Below, one piece after another: positions 9,199 through 19,085 of a stretch of DNA of 64,000 nucleotides (position 1 is the first letter of the stretch; every line of letters starts with the position of its first letter). The stretch lies in contig NZ_LMUL01000005.1 of NCBI RefSeq assembly GCF_009765965.1, positions 48,749 to 112,748 of the forward strand, in the 5' to 3' direction. The DNA comes from Caulobacter sp. S45. GTDB lineage: Bacteria; Pseudomonadota; Alphaproteobacteria; Caulobacterales; Caulobacteraceae. The notes under the pieces are model-generated. The model did not search any database. It was not told where the DNA came from and saw nothing but the letters and a program-made list of their open reading frames with translations. The translations under genes were made by a program, and so were the position numbers.

Positions 9199-9415
9199 GA
9201 GACGGCGACCGCGCAACTCCATCGATGCGGGATTGGTCACGAGGCCGGAGGATGATGTTGTGCGCCTTTTCAGCCAACGGCGACCTCGTCGCCCCGCTGG
9301 AGGAGACCGATCCGGAGAAGCGCGCTGCTCCGAAAGCGGGTCTGTGAATAAGCGCACCGATGTATGCTTTCGAAATTTCGACGAACGCCGCCCTGTAAAC
9401 CACCACGAAAAGCGC
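9199..9415. other. Intergenic gap between convergent hypE and acetate kinase
   Basis: 217 bases. A 31-codon reading frame with a GGAGG just before its start (9251-9346) is present, but it has no recognisable family and is not called. No clear terminator with a T-run was found. Confidence 0.4.
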
Positions 9416-10567
9416 TCAGTTGGTCAGTCTGACAGCATGCCGCGCGATTTCCTCCTCCTCGTTCGCACGGAGCGCGCAGGCGTTGATGAAGGGGGTCGGA
9501 TCGCCAACCACGAGGTGGGCACCGGCTTCCCTCACGCCTAACCAGGCGAGACCGCTACAGATATCCGTCCGGATCTGAGCGTCGTTTTGGCCGATGCCTC
9601 CTGTAAAGACCAGAAGGTCCAGCCCCTCAAGCGCGGCGCTCATGGCGGCGATCTGTTTGCGAACAGAATAGACGTACATGTCTATCGCCAGTCGTGCAGC
9701 GTCCCCGGTCGTGTCCCGGAGCGATCTGAGATCGCCGGAAGAACCCGACACGGCCTTCATCCCGCTTTCGCGATTGACCAAAGCTTCCAAACCGTCGGCG
9801 TCCAGACCGTGCTCGCGGAGTAGATAGATCAGGAGTCCTGGATCAAGATCGCCGGTCCGTGTCGCCATCATGACGCCGCCGGTCGGCGTCAGCCCCATGC
9901 TGGTGTCGATGGATTGGCCCGCCCTTACGGCGGTTATGCTCGACCCACCTCCAAGATGGGCGATGACAATGCGCCGAGGCGCGTCGCCGCCGAGCTGGCG
10001 CAAAATCGATTCGCAGGACAGCCCATGGAAGCCGTAGCGCTCGATTCCCACCTGCAGAAGGGATTCGGCCATCGGAAAGCGGCGAGCCACCTCGGGCAGG
10101 TTCCGGTGGAAAGCCGTGTCGAGACAGGCGACGTGGGGGCGCTCGCTAAACCTCTCCCTTGCTGCAGCAAGAACGGAAAGCGCGGCAGGTGCGTGAAGCG
10201 GCGCAAAGACCCGCGCCGCCTCCAGCGCCCGCAGGACACGAGCATCGACGACACAGTGCCCTCGCACATCTGGCCCGCCATGCACGATACGGTGCCCGAT
10301 GACGCTTGGAACCGAGGCGCCGCGCTCATCCAATAGATCGAACAGCCGGGCTGCGGCCGCTTGGTGATCCGGAACGGAGCCGACCTCGGAGACGATCTCG
10401 TCCTGCTTGTCGCGCGCGGAAAATCGGCTTTGCGGCGTTCCGATCGCCTCCGCCTCGCCCTCGATTTGGACTTCGAAGACGTCGCCGGATCGGTTGAACA
10501 GCGTGAACTTAAACGAAGAAGATCCGCAGTTCAGACTGAGAACCACCTGATTTTCGGTCGAAGCCAT
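9416..10567 (-). CDS. ackA: Acetate kinase
   Basis: 383 residues of the acetokinase/ASKHA fold. Motifs are LSLNCGSSSFKFTLF (phosphate 1), GHRIVHGGPDV, DTAFHRNLPEVA with the catalytic Asp, YGFHGLS, HLGGGSSI and FTGGIGQND. It converts acetyl phosphate and ADP to acetate and ATP. The start is four bases after the phosphoketolase stop, so the two are surely co-transcribed, and phosphoketolase supplies the acetyl phosphate. It is slightly shorter than the roughly 400 residues of E. coli AckA. Confidence 0.95.
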   Translation of the reverse strand: MASTENQVVLSLNCGSSSFKFTLFNRSGDVFEVQIEGEAEAIGTPQSRFSARDKQDEIVSEVGSVPDHQAAAARLFDLLDERGASVPSVIGHRIVHGGPDVRGHCVVDARVLRALEAARVFAPLHAPAALSVLAAARERFSERPHVACLDTAFHRNLPEVARRFPMAESLLQVGIERYGFHGLSCESILRQLGGDAPRRIVIAHLGGGSSITAVRAGQSIDTSMGLTPTGGVMMATRTGDLDPGLLIYLLREHGLDADGLEALVNRESGMKAVSGSSGDLRSLRDTTGDAARLAIDMYVYSVRKQIAAMSAALEGLDLLVFTGGIGQNDAQIRTDICSGLAWLGVREAGAHLVVGDPTPFINACALRANEEEEIARHAVRLTN

Positions 10568-10571
10568 GCGA

Positions 10572-12938
10572 CTAGGTCGCCGACCATCGCCAGTCACGAA
10601 CCTCGGGCATGTCGTCGCCATGTTCGCTCACATACAGTTTGTGACGCTGCATGGTCGTCCAATAGCGCTCCTGAGCGGCCTGCACCTGGTCGCTGAAGCG
10701 CGGCACGTATGAGATCGCGTCGAGCGCCAGTTGATAGCGGTCGAGATTGTTCTGCACGACCATATCGAAGGGCGTCGTCGTGGTTCCCTCCTCCCGATAT
10801 CCGCGAACATGGAAATTGTCATGGTTGCGCCGATTATAGGTGAGCTGGTGGATAATGCCGGGATAACCATGGAAGGCGAAGATCACCGGACGGTCCACCG
10901 TAAACAGCGCATCGAAATCGGGATCGCCGAGGCCATGTGGATGCACGGTCTGGGGCTGCAGGCTCATCAGGTCGACGACATTGACCACGCGGACCTTGAG
11001 GTCCGGAGCGTAGTCTCGCAGCAACGTCACCGCCGCCAGGGTCTCCGTCGTGGGCACATCCCCACAGCAGGCCAACACCACGTCCGGATCATCGGCCCCC
11101 GAGCCGGCCCAATCCCAGGCGCCCGCGCCGTCAGCGCAATGGCGGGCGGCCGCCTCCACGTCGAGCCACTGCCATTGACTGGCTTTGCCGGCGACGATCA
11201 GGTTGATGTAGTTGCGGCTGCGCAGGCAGTGATCGGCGACCGACAGCAGGCAGTTGGCATCCGGCGGTAGATAGATCCGCACCACATCGGCCTTCTTCTT
11301 GGCCAGATGGTCGATGAAGCCTGGATCCTGGTGGGAAAACCCGTTGTGATCCTGCTGCCAAACGTGGGAGGTGAGCAGGTAGTTGAGCGAGGCGATCGGC
11401 TTGCGCCACTCGATCTGCCGCGTGCTCTTCAGCCATTTTGCGTGCTGGTTGACCATCGAATCCACGATGTGGATGAAGGCCTCGTAGCAGGAAAACAGGC
11501 CGTGGCGGCCGGTAAGGAGATAGCCCTCGAGCCAACCCTGGCAAAGGTGTTCGCTCAGCACCTCCATCACCCGCCCGTCGGCGGCGAGATTGACGTCGAC
11601 GTCCTCCACTTCCGCCAGCCAGGTCTTGCCCGTCGCCTCGAACACGGCGTCGAGGCGGTTCGACGCCGTTTCGTCGGGGCCAAAGAGCCTGAAGTTCTTG
11701 GCTTGCGCATTTTGCCGGATCACGTCTCTCAGGAATCCGCCCAGCACCCGGGTCGCCTCGGCCGACACCGAGCCGGGCCCGTCCATCGCGACGCCGTAGT
11801 CGCGGAAGTGCGGCATCAGCAGCGGCGCCAGCAGCTCCCCGCCGTTGGCGTGGGGGTTGGCGCTCATCCGCCGGTGCCCCGTCGGCGCGATCGCCGCGAA
11901 CGCGTCGCGAAACTTCCCCTGCTCATCGAACAGCTCGCGGGGGCGATAGCTCAGCATCCAATCCTGCAGTTGGGTCACGTGCTGCGGATTGTCGAAGCCG
12001 GTCAGGGGCACCTGGTGCGCCCGCCAAGTCCCTTCGACCGGTAGCCCGTCGACGACCTTGGGACCGGTCCAGCCCTTAGGCGTCTTGAGAACGATCATCG
12101 GCCAGCGCGGCAGCTCGACCGGCGCATCCTGCGGCGCTTTGCGTGCAGACGCCTGGATGGCGCGAATATCCCCAAGCACGGTGTCCAACGCTGCGGCGAG
12201 CATCTGGTGGACGACCGGCGGATCGTCGCCTTCGACGAAGTGCGGCTCATAGCCATATCCACGCAGCAGGCTGGTCAGGTCAGCTTGCGGGATTCTGGCC
12301 AGGACGGTGGGGTTGGCGATCTTGAAGCCGTTCAGGTGCAGGATCGGCAACACCGCCCCATCGCGACGCGGATTGAGAAATTTGTTGGAGTGCCAACTGG
12401 CCGCGAGCGGCCCCGTTTCCGCCTCGCCGTCGCCGATCACGCAGGCGACGATGAGATCGGGGTTGTCGAACGCCGCACCGTAGGCGTGAACCAGGGAATA
12501 CCCCAGCTCACCGCCCTCATGGATCGAGCCGGGCGTCTCCGGCGCGACATGGCTTGGGATGCCGTAGGGCCAGGAAAACTGCCGAAACAGTCGCTGCAGG
12601 CCGTTTCGGCCTTGTTCGACGTTCGGGTAGCGCTCGGTGTAGGAGCCTTCGAGATAGCTTTGCGCAACCGGGCCCGGGCCGCCATGCCCAGGTCCCATGA
12701 CATAGATCATGTCGAGATCGTGCTGGACGATCAAACGATTCAGATGGACGTAGATGAAGTTGAGACCCGTCGTCGTGCCCCAGTGGCCAAGAAGCCGCGG
12801 CTTGATGTGCTTTCGCTGCAGCGGCTCCTCGAGCAGGGGATTGTCCTGCAGATATATCTGCCCGACAGAAAGATAGTTGGACGCTCGCCAATAGGCGTCC
12901 ATCAGTCCGAGCATCTCAGTGGATAAGGGACCGGTCAT
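10572..12938 (-). CDS. xfp: Phosphoketolase (xylulose-5-phosphate/fructose-6-phosphate)
   Basis: 788 residues, ThDP-dependent, usual length for XFP. The N-terminal motif [18 protein letters not shown], then [31 protein letters not shown] and the C-terminal [18 protein letters not shown] are characteristic. It cleaves xylulose-5-P or fructose-6-P with phosphate to acetyl phosphate plus glyceraldehyde-3-P or erythrose-4-P. The ATG at 12938 has AGGTG 8 bases upstream; an earlier in-frame ATG adds a non-conserved leader. ackA follows immediately, which fits an ATP-yielding acetate branch. Confidence 0.96.
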   Translation of the reverse strand: MTGPLSTEMLGLMDAYWRASNYLSVGQIYLQDNPLLEEPLQRKHIKPRLLGHWGTTTGLNFIYVHLNRLIVQHDLDMIYVMGPGHGGPGPVAQSYLEGSYTERYPNVEQGRNGLQRLFRQFSWPYGIPSHVAPETPGSIHEGGELGYSLVHAYGAAFDNPDLIVACVIGDGEAETGPLAASWHSNKFLNPRRDGAVLPILHLNGFKIANPTVLARIPQADLTSLLRGYGYEPHFVEGDDPPVVHQMLAAALDTVLGDIRAIQASARKAPQDAPVELPRWPMIVLKTPKGWTGPKVVDGLPVEGTWRAHQVPLTGFDNPQHVTQLQDWMLSYRPRELFDEQGKFRDAFAAIAPTGHRRMSANPHANGGELLAPLLMPHFRDYGVAMDGPGSVSAEATRVLGGFLRDVIRQNAQAKNFRLFGPDETASNRLDAVFEATGKTWLAEVEDVDVNLAADGRVMEVLSEHLCQGWLEGYLLTGRHGLFSCYEAFIHIVDSMVNQHAKWLKSTRQIEWRKPIASLNYLLTSHVWQQDHNGFSHQDPGFIDHLAKKKADVVRIYLPPDANCLLSVADHCLRSRNYINLIVAGKASQWQWLDVEAAARHCADGAGAWDWAGSGADDPDVVLACCGDVPTTETLAAVTLLRDYAPDLKVRVVNVVDLMSLQPQTVHPHGLGDPDFDALFTVDRPVIFAFHGYPGIIHQLTYNRRNHDNFHVRGYREEGTTTTPFDMVVQNNLDRYQLALDAISYVPRFSDQVQAAQERYWTTMQRHKLYVSEHGDDMPEVRDWRWSAT

Positions 12939-13112
12939 AACGGGAGCACCTGGGGGATGAACGCCTAACGCACAGCTCGTCCGTTCGATCACGGCGATCG
13001 GCGATTGCGCAGCGGCCAGAAAACGGCGTCGACAAGAAGCTATCCGGTGAACAGCGTCCGCCTGCCTGATGAATGGACGATAAAGGTCTTGGCCCGGTGC
13101 GCGCGACCCTCG

Positions 13113-14165
13113 TCATGCGGCCGCACGGGAAACGCCGGCGTCTACAAAGTCGAGCACGACACGGCCTTCGATTTCGCCGCGGCGCATGCGATCGAACACG
13201 TCGTTGATGTTGTCGAGCACATCGGTCTTCACCGTCGCCCGCACCTTGCCGGCGGCGGCGAAATCCAGAGCTTCCTGCAGATCGAGGCGCGTTCCCACGA
13301 TCGAACCCCGCACTGTGACGCCGTTGAGCACAGTATCGAAGATCGACAGCGGGAAGTCGCCCGGCGGCAGACCGTTCAGGGAGACCGTGCCGCCGCGGCG
13401 CACCATCCCCATCGCCTGTTGAAAGGCCTTGGGCGAGACGGCGGTGACCAGGACGCCCTGCGCCCCGCCGATCTCCTTCTTGATGAAGGCGGCCGGGTCG
13501 GCGTCGCGTGCATTCACGGTGAGGTCCGCGCCCAGCGTTCGGGCGAGCGTGAGTTTGGCGTCGTCGATATCCACGGCGACGACATTTAGGCCCATCGCCT
13601 TGGCGTACTGCACGGCCATGTGTCCAAGACCGCCGATCCCGGAGATGGCCACCCAATCGCCAGGCTTGGTGTCGGTGACCTTCAGGCCCTTGTAGACCGT
13701 CACGCCTGCGCAGAGCACCGGAGAGATCTCCACGAATCCGATCTTGTCCGGCAGGAGCCCGACGTAGTTGGGATCGGCGAGGACATATTCGGCGAAGCTC
13801 CCGTTGACCGAATAGCCCGTGTTCTGCTGCGCCTCGCACAGCGTCTCCCAGCCGCCCAGGCAGTGCACGCAGTAGCCGCAAGCGGTGTAAAGCCAGGGCA
13901 CGCCGACACGGTCGCCCTCCTTCACGTGCGTTACGCCGCCGCCGACCGCGACCACATGGCCGACGCCCTCGTGGCCGGGAATGAAGGGTGGCTTCGGTTT
14001 GACGGGCCAGTCGCCCTCCGCGGCATGGAGGTCGGTGTGGCACACACCCGTCGCGGCGACCTTGACCAGAATCTGGCCGAGCCCCGGTTTGGGAACCGTC
14101 ACTTCCTCGATGACGAGCGGCTGGCCGAACGCACGAACGACGGCCGCCTTCATGGTCTTCTGCAT
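13113..14165 (-). CDS. Zinc-dependent alcohol dehydrogenase (AdhP/AdhA type)
   Basis: 350 residues of the medium-chain dehydrogenase family. Catalytic zinc ligands are in GVCHTDLH and GHEGVGHV, with a later Cys ([12 protein letters not shown]). The structural zinc loop is [15 protein letters not shown]. The Rossmann motif is [17 protein letters not shown]. It resembles ethanol-active AdhP enzymes. It lies 51 bases after the aldehyde dehydrogenase gene and before phosphoketolase on the same strand, so its likely role is to reoxidise NADH by making alcohol, or the reverse. AGGAAA precedes the start. Confidence 0.9.
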   Translation of the reverse strand: MQKTMKAAVVRAFGQPLVIEEVTVPKPGLGQILVKVAATGVCHTDLHAAEGDWPVKPKPPFIPGHEGVGHVVAVGGGVTHVKEGDRVGVPWLYTACGYCVHCLGGWETLCEAQQNTGYSVNGSFAEYVLADPNYVGLLPDKIGFVEISPVLCAGVTVYKGLKVTDTKPGDWVAISGIGGLGHMAVQYAKAMGLNVVAVDIDDAKLTLARTLGADLTVNARDADPAAFIKKEIGGAQGVLVTAVSPKAFQQAMGMVRRGGTVSLNGLPPGDFPLSIFDTVLNGVTVRGSIVGTRLDLQEALDFAAAGKVRATVKTDVLDNINDVFDRMRRGEIEGRVVLDFVDAGVSRAAA

Positions 14166-14215
14166 CTGGGTTTCCTGTGGTCCGTGATCCGGGAATGACA
14201 GCGCGTCGACAGCGC

Positions 14216-15613
14216 TCAGAACGGCGCGTCGATATCGACGACGTCGATGAGCTTGTGGTTGACGAACTCCTTGATGCCGAGGCCGAGCAACTCGCGGCCA
14301 TAGCCGGACCGGCGGACACCGCCGAACGGGAGGTCGGCCTTCACCATGGTGGGGTGGTTCACAAACACCATGCCGGTGGAGATCTTCTTGGCCACCTCGG
14401 CGCCGTGCTTGGCGTCGCCGGTGAACACCGAGCCGCCAAGGCCGAAGGGCGAGTCATTGGCGATGCGGACGGCGTCGTCCTCGTCCTTGGCCCGGAAAAG
14501 CATCGAGACGGGCCCGAAGAACTCCCAATGGCGCGCCGGATTGTCCTCTCCGACCTCGGTCAGGATCGTCGGCTGCACGAAGGCGCCCTGGTTCGGCACG
14601 CTCGGCCCGACCTCGGTGGCCGTCGCGCCATGCTCGACCGCCTTATGGATCATCGTCTTCAGCGCGTCGGCCGCGCCTTGGGAGGACAGGGGAGCAAGCG
14701 TCGTTTCCGCTGCGAAAGGATCGCCTGCGCGCAGTGCGGCGACACCCTTGATGTATCGCTCGAGGAACGCGTCGTAGACCGCGTCGACGATGATCATCCG
14801 CTTGGACGAGACGCAGACCTGTCCGCCGTTCCAGTGGCGACCGAACACCGCCCACCGGGTCGTCTTCTCCATGTCGGCGTCGGCCAGCACCACGAACGCG
14901 TCGGCGCCGCCCAGTTCCATGGTCGACTTCTTGAGCGCCTTGCCGGCCTGCGCCGCGACCACGGCGCCGGCCGCCTCGGAGCCCGTGAGCGCGACGCCCT
15001 GGACACGCGGATCGTTGATGATCAGTTCGACCTGGTCGTGGGCGGCGTAGAGGTTGATGAAGGCGCCGTCCGGCAACCCGGCCTCGCGCATCAACGCCTC
15101 GAACGCCGCAGCGCTCTGGGGCACGTTCGCGGCATGCTTGAGCAGCATCGTGTTGCCGGCGGAGAGCTGAGGCGCGATGATGCGGGCGATCTGATAGTAG
15201 GGGAAATTCCACGGTTCGATCGCGAGCAACACGCCGAGCGGCTCGCAGATCAAAGTCGCCTCCCCTTCGGCCGGATCTGCGACAGGAAGCTTTTCAGGCG
15301 CCAGCAGAGCCTCGGCGTTGCGGGCGTAATATTCGAAGATCGCCGCCGACAACTCGACCTCGGCCTTCGCCTCCGAAAACAGCTTGCCCATCTCCAGGGT
15401 AAGCAGTTTGGCGTAGGCGTCGATCTCCCTGCGTAGAATATTGGCGGCGGTCTGCATGATCTGCGTGCGCGCAGCGAAGGGGGTTTCGCGCCAGGACAGA
15501 AAGGCGTCATGCGCCTTCTCGATCGCCTGCCGGACCTCAGCGTCCGTGGCGCTCGGGAAGGTCTTCAGCAGCTCGCCCGTATAGGGATTGATGGTGGCGA
15601 ATGTCATTGTCAT
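14216..15613 (-). CDS. NAD(P)-dependent aldehyde dehydrogenase, succinate-semialdehyde type
   Basis: 465 residues of the ALDH superfamily. [13 protein letters not shown], the general base Glu in MELGGADAF and the nucleophile Cys in [11 protein letters not shown] are all present, as is EFFGPVS. Overall it resembles GabD/Sad enzymes, but the substrate cannot be fixed from sequence. It is the first gene of the - strand set aldehyde dehydrogenase, alcohol dehydrogenase, phosphoketolase, acetate kinase, and lies behind an FNR-type box at 15784. An alternative ATG two codons in is equally possible. Confidence 0.9.
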   Translation of the reverse strand: MTMTFATINPYTGELLKTFPSATDAEVRQAIEKAHDAFLSWRETPFAARTQIMQTAANILRREIDAYAKLLTLEMGKLFSEAKAEVELSAAIFEYYARNAEALLAPEKLPVADPAEGEATLICEPLGVLLAIEPWNFPYYQIARIIAPQLSAGNTMLLKHAANVPQSAAAFEALMREAGLPDGAFINLYAAHDQVELIINDPRVQGVALTGSEAAGAVVAAQAGKALKKSTMELGGADAFVVLADADMEKTTRWAVFGRHWNGGQVCVSSKRMIIVDAVYDAFLERYIKGVAALRAGDPFAAETTLAPLSSQGAADALKTMIHKAVEHGATATEVGPSVPNQGAFVQPTILTEVGEDNPARHWEFFGPVSMLFRAKDEDDAVRIANDSPFGLGGSVFTGDAKHGAEVAKKISTGMVFVNHPTMVKADLPFGGVRRSGYGRELLGLGIKEFVNHKLIDVVDIDAPF

Positions 15614-15783
15614 CTTTCCTCATGAAGGCGTGGACGTCCGCGCACGGACGGCGCCCGACTGCCAGCAGCCTTTCGAAGGAGGCGCCTGCCGGCTTCCGAC
15701 TCGACAAGGGATGGCGCAGGGAGCGCTCACCTCGGCGAACAGCCGGTCATGCGTCAATTTATGCCGCCGATCGCTCAAATGAA

Positions 15784-15797
15784 TTGATGCAGATCAA
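15784..15797 (-). promoter_or_regulatory. FNR-type box for the aldehyde dehydrogenase-acetate kinase set
   Basis: TTGATGCAGATCAA, a perfect half-site match. On the - strand, TAAATT at 15761-15756 falls at the -10 position if the start is 41.5 bases from the box centre. No other such box was found before the downstream alcohol dehydrogenase or phosphoketolase genes. Confidence 0.85.
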
Positions 15798-15820
15798 TCT
15801 GAGAAAAAGTCGCGATCAGC

Positions 15821-15834
15821 TTGACCTATGTCAA
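15821..15834 (+). promoter_or_regulatory. FNR-type box for the lipoyl-like gene
   Basis: TTGACCTATGTCAA, a perfect palindrome with TTGAC half-sites. TATGTC at 15857-15862 sits at the -10 position of a class II promoter, giving a short leader before the ATG at 15888. Two FNR boxes stand 23 bases apart here, one for each direction. Confidence 0.78.
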
Positions 15835-15887
15835 AGCTCACCTTGTACTATCTCGCTATGTCTGGCGCTTCTAGCGGAGGCAAAACA

Positions 15888-16142
15888 ATGGACGTGCGGC
15901 TTTCTGAGGATCTATGGGCTACCAGCATGCTCCCCGAAGGCGTCCTGGTGCGATGGCGCCGTGGCGAAGGCGCCTTCGTCGCCAGCGGCGCTCCCTTGGC
16001 GGAGGTTCGTATCGAGGGGGGCCTGCACGAGATCATCTCCCCCTGCTGGGGCCGTCTCGACGCGCTAGCCCGGGAAAACGCCGTGGTGGAACCGGGGATG
16101 GTTATCGCGCGCGTCACGCCCGATCGTCCGGTCGCAACATGA
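15888..16142 (+). CDS. Stand-alone biotinyl/lipoyl-like domain protein lacking the modified lysine
   Basis: 84 residues forming one biotinyl-lipoyl-like sandwich: VLVRWRRGEGAFVASGAPLAEV, then VRIEGGLHEIISPCWGRLDAL, then NAVVEPGMVIARV. In lipoyl domains the hairpin reads E-T-D-K-A, and the Lys carries the cofactor. Here the same place is RIEGGLHEI, with no Lys at all in the protein. The ATG has GCGGAGG eight bases upstream; an earlier in-frame ATG at 15828 overlaps the FNR box and is rejected. Function unknown. Control by the neighbouring FNR regulator is likely. Confidence 0.75.
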   Translation: MDVRLSEDLWATSMLPEGVLVRWRRGEGAFVASGAPLAEVRIEGGLHEIISPCWGRLDALARENAVVEPGMVIARVTPDRPVAT

Positions 16143-16201
16143 GTTCTCTCGCGCCATTCCCGTCTTGGGCGCAGCGAAAACCTTGTGAACTTCCCTAATC
16201 G

Positions 16202-16225
16202 CAAAAGCCCCGCCGCGCCCGGCGG
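16202..16225 (-). terminator. Rho-independent terminator of the fnr gene
   Basis: Six-base-pair stem CCGCCG/CGGCGG (16210-16215 with 16220-16225) with a four-base loop. On the - strand it is followed by GGGGCTTTT. It lies about 30 bases beyond the stop of the regulator. Confidence 0.6.
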
Positions 16226-16256
16226 TCCAGATGAGTGGCGCGCGGGTCGGCGCGGC

Positions 16257-16982
16257 TCAGGCGGCTTCTGCGCTGGTTTCCAGATCGGCGCGGCGTAGAA
16301 ACCGCACGCCGCCGTGCTCGAGAAGCTGGATTACCTGCTGGCGCTTGAGGCTGGAGATGACCCGGCTCACGGTTTCCGTGGTCAGGCCCAGGAAATCGCC
16401 CATATCCGCCCGTGTCATCGGCAGGAAGGCGAGGTCGGGCGCCCCGCCGACCTTCGCCTCACGGTCGGCGATGTAGAGGAGAAAGCTTGAGACGCGCTCC
16501 ACAGCAGTCTTTCGACCGAGCAACGTCAGATGTTCGCGCGCGCTCATCAGCTCATCCGAAGCGCGGGAGAGCAGCTCTTCCTCCAGCCGAGGCGTCTCGA
16601 GCAGCAGTCTGCGGAACGGGACACGAGGAAAGCGGCAACTTTGAACACTAGTGAGCGCCTGAACGCCGAACTGATAATCGACACCGCCCGTCAAACCCAG
16701 GAAATCCCCCTTGAAAAGGAAACCGAGCACCTGACGCCGCCCATCGCCGAGCAGCTTGAACAGCATGACCATGCCTTCGGTAATGTTGAAAACGTGGTCG
16801 AATGTATCCCCCTCCCGGATGAGCAGATCGCCTGGGGCATAGGTCTTCACCGTGGCGCAATCGGCCAGCTGGCGCAGTTCCGGGTGCGGCAGCACGCTGC
16901 AGATGCTGGTGGTGCGCGCACCGCACTGGTTGCACATTTCGAGACAGGACACCGCCTCACGTTCAAGCGTAGCAACGTGCAT
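16257..16982 (-). CDS. fnr: FNR-family oxygen-sensing regulator (FnrN/FnrL type)
   Basis: 241 residues of the CRP/FNR family. Cys17, Cys20, Cys28 and Cys116 give the C-x2-C-x7-C plus distal Cys arrangement of alphaproteobacterial FnrN/FnrL, so an oxygen-labile 4Fe-4S cluster is expected. There is also Cys13. The cAMP-like barrel is followed by a HTH with DFLGLTTETVSRVISSL, whose E-xx-SR pattern reads TTGAT half-sites. The ATG at 16982 has AGGAG 10 bases upstream; two further in-frame ATGs upstream (17009, 17060) lack one. A consensus box at 17088 suggests autoregulation. It probably controls most of the genes from 4.9 to 26 kb. Confidence 0.93.
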   Translation of the reverse strand: MHVATLEREAVSCLEMCNQCGARTTSICSVLPHPELRQLADCATVKTYAPGDLLIREGDTFDHVFNITEGMVMLFKLLGDGRRQVLGFLFKGDFLGLTGGVDYQFGVQALTSVQSCRFPRVPFRRLLLETPRLEEELLSRASDELMSAREHLTLLGRKTAVERVSSFLLYIADREAKVGGAPDLAFLPMTRADMGDFLGLTTETVSRVISSLKRQQVIQLLEHGGVRFLRRADLETSAEAA

Positions 16983-17087
16983 GGCCTCGGCTCTCCTGAG
17001 GATTGACATCCTACGCTCGCCAGCGCTCCCGCACAGCCGCCTGGATATTGATATGCGCACACATATGCGTGGCTGAGGGCAAAATCC

Positions 17088-17101
17088 TTGATCTGGATCA
17101 A
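17088..17101 (-). promoter_or_regulatory. FNR-type box before fnr
   Basis: TTGATCTGGATCAA, a perfect consensus. On the - strand TATGTG at 17065-17060 takes the -10 position of a class II promoter, so the regulator may activate its own gene. Confidence 0.82.
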
Positions 17102-17148
17102 ATCGCCTCCGTCAGCACGCTGAGCCGCTGCCGAATGGACCGCCGGAT

Positions 17149-17162
17149 TTGATACAGGTCAA
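17149..17162 (+). promoter_or_regulatory. FNR-type box before the BON-domain gene
   Basis: TTGATACAGGTCAA. TATTCT at 17186-17191 is within one base of the class II -10 position. The box faces the + strand BON and stress genes. Confidence 0.8.
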
Positions 17163-17237
17163 CGCGCCTCGATCCGCTTCCCGCCTATTCTCCCAATCTG
17201 GCCCCGTCCTTGGGATTGGCGCCCGGAGGAGATGAAG

Positions 17238-17894
17238 ATGGACGATAAGATCCTGCGTCGGCACGTCATCGACGAGCTGGACTTCGAACCTAGCGTCGAC
17301 GCCGCCAACATCGGTGTAGCGGTCGACCAAGGCGTGGTGAGCTTGACCGGCCATGTGCCGAACTACGTCCAGAAGTCGCTGGCCGAGCAGGCCGTCATGC
17401 GCGTCAAAGGCGTGCGCGGTATCGCCGAGGCGCTGGAAGTGGGCGGCGACGGGACCACTCCCCATAGCGATGACGACATCGCCAGACGCGCCTTGACCCT
17501 GATCGATCTGAACGTGCTGATTCCGGCGGGCAAGATCCAGATCAAGGTCGAGCAAGGCTGGCTGACCCTCACCGGGGCGGTGGAGTGGGACTATCAGCGC
17601 ACCGCCGCGAACAATGATCTGCGAAAGATGCGCGGGGTCATGGGCATTCGTAACAATATCACGGTCGCGCCCTACGCCAGTGCTGCAGACGTCGAGCGTC
17701 GTATCAAGGCTGCGCTCGAGCGCAGCGCTGAGATCGAGTCGAAAGGCGTCCGTGTCACGGTTCAGGACGGCCGGGTGAAGCTGGAAGGCCGCGTGAATAG
17801 CTGGGCCGACCGCGACACGCTGGAGCGCGCGGCCTGGTCGGCGCCCGGCGTCTGCATGGTCGAAGACGACGTGCAAATCGGCCGCTTAGCCTAG
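17238..17894 (+). CDS. Triple BON-domain protein
   Basis: About 218 residues with three BON modules, each showing a G-V-V/W-L-T/E-G pattern: DQGVVSLTGHVPN, EQGWLTLTGAVEW and QDGRVKLEGRVNS. No signal peptide is seen, unlike OsmY, so it is probably cytoplasmic. BON domains are thought to bind phospholipid or act in stress tolerance. GGAGGA fits the ATG at 17238 better than the ATG six bases earlier. It lies behind an FNR box and 42 bases before a universal stress protein gene. Confidence 0.88.
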   Translation: MDDKILRRHVIDELDFEPSVDAANIGVAVDQGVVSLTGHVPNYVQKSLAEQAVMRVKGVRGIAEALEVGGDGTTPHSDDDIARRALTLIDLNVLIPAGKIQIKVEQGWLTLTGAVEWDYQRTAANNDLRKMRGVMGIRNNITVAPYASAADVERRIKAALERSAEIESKGVRVTVQDGRVKLEGRVNSWADRDTLERAAWSAPGVCMVEDDVQIGRLA

Positions 17895-17936
17895 GCGCCG
17901 GCCTCTGGCCATCACCGTCACCCCATGGACTCGCTC

Positions 17937-18752
17937 ATGTCGTTCAAGACCCTGCTCATTCACGTTCGATCCGACCTTGCGTCCGACGACGCCCTGCGCA
18001 CCGCTGTGGCCTTCGCGCAGAGCCAAAATGCAAACCTGATCGGCCTGGGGGCGCGGGCGCGCATCCTCGTCGAAGACCCCGGCCTCGCCTACCTCGATGG
18101 GGCGACCCTTCAGGCGATCGTCGACCAGGAAGTCAGGGATGGAGCCGAAACCCATAAGCGCTTCTCAACCCTGACCCAGGCCTTGGGCGAGCGCGCCCAC
18201 TGGCGGGCGAGGCGCGACTTTCCCACGACCGCCTTGATCGAGGAGGCCGCAGGCGCGGACATCATCTTGGCGGGTCTGGAGCGCGAGCCCTCCGACGTCG
18301 GGATCGACGTCCCCACGATCGTCTGTGAATCAGGACTTCCGGTCCTGGCCCTGCCGCCGGGCGGTGATGTGGTTCGTCTTCGATCGATCGTGGTCGCCTG
18401 GCGCAACACCCGCGAAGCCAGACGCGCCCTGTCCTGCGCCTTGCCGTTGCTGAAGCAGGCCGAGCAGGTCCATCTGCTTCAGATCGCACCGGTGAAGGAC
18501 GCCGACGAGGCGTGGGGGAGCCTGAACGCCGCTGTCGCCGGCCTCGCGCGCCACGGCGTCAAAGCGTCGGCCGAGACCCGACCTTGCGCCGATGGCGCGG
18601 CCGAGGCTCTGATGGACGAGGGCCAGGCGCGTGCGGCCGATCTTCTGGTCCTGGGCGCCTATGGCCACTCCCGCGCGCGGGAGTGGGTGCTGGGCGGCGT
18701 CACCAAAGCGCTGCTCGCCGGCTCCTCCATTCCCCTGTTCCTGGCGCACTAA
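17937..18752 (+). CDS. Universal stress protein with two UspA domains
   Basis: 271 residues. The second domain has the ATP-binding motif GAYGHSRAREWVLGGVTK (G-x2-G-x9-G pattern), then SIPLFLAH at the end. The first domain is degenerate, with GLEREPS in place of the motif. This tandem type is common in alphaproteobacterial low-oxygen regulons. The gene follows the BON-domain gene closely and probably shares its FNR-controlled transcript. Two in-frame ATGs 12 bases apart are possible; I chose MSFKTLLIHV because it begins the first beta strand. Confidence 0.88.
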   Translation: MSFKTLLIHVRSDLASDDALRTAVAFAQSQNANLIGLGARARILVEDPGLAYLDGATLQAIVDQEVRDGAETHKRFSTLTQALGERAHWRARRDFPTTALIEEAAGADIILAGLEREPSDVGIDVPTIVCESGLPVLALPPGGDVVRLRSIVVAWRNTREARRALSCALPLLKQAEQVHLLQIAPVKDADEAWGSLNAAVAGLARHGVKASAETRPCADGAAEALMDEGQARAADLLVLGAYGHSRAREWVLGGVTKALLAGSSIPLFLAH

Positions 18753-19085
18753 GCCCAGGCGCGGCGACGGACCAATCGGGGCCTCGCCGCTAAACAGGTC
18801 TGTCACGCCTCGCCGGGTTGATCAGCGGTTCAATTCGTTGCAGCTAGTAGTCCCTCCGGGGCCGGGCTCAAGAGAACGGTTGTGGCTTAATCCCGCCCCG
18901 CGAATGGCGTGTCGAGGGTGTGCTGTCCATCGCGCCAGCATCGCGCACGGCGCTCGAAAACGACCACAGCGAGGCTAAATTCTACACCTTATGCTTACGC
19001 CTTGAGATAGCTCAAAGCGTAATTATCCACCCTCTCTTATGCCTCTCATCAACGCCAATGTTGGCGGTAAATAGGGGCGCTAGCT
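18753..19085. other. 333-base gap before ompW
   Basis: Apart from the palindrome at 19002-19015, no gene or repeat is seen. Short frames here lack ribosome sites and family motifs. Confidence 0.5.
19002..19015 (+). promoter_or_regulatory. FNR-like palindrome before ompW
   Basis: TTGAGATAGCTCAA, a perfect dyad but with TTGAG rather than TTGAT half-sites. TATGCC at 19038-19043 is at the class II -10 position. OmpW is FNR-dependent in enterobacteria, which supports the call. Confidence 0.55.

Noticed and set aside
9251..9346. 31-codon frame with GGAGG close to its ATG
   Set aside because: Spacing too short, no recognisable protein, lies between convergent genes.
9199..15900. CooA-type operator (TGTCA-N6-CGACA) near the fermentative genes
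   Set aside because: None found; the palindromes present fit FNR spacing.
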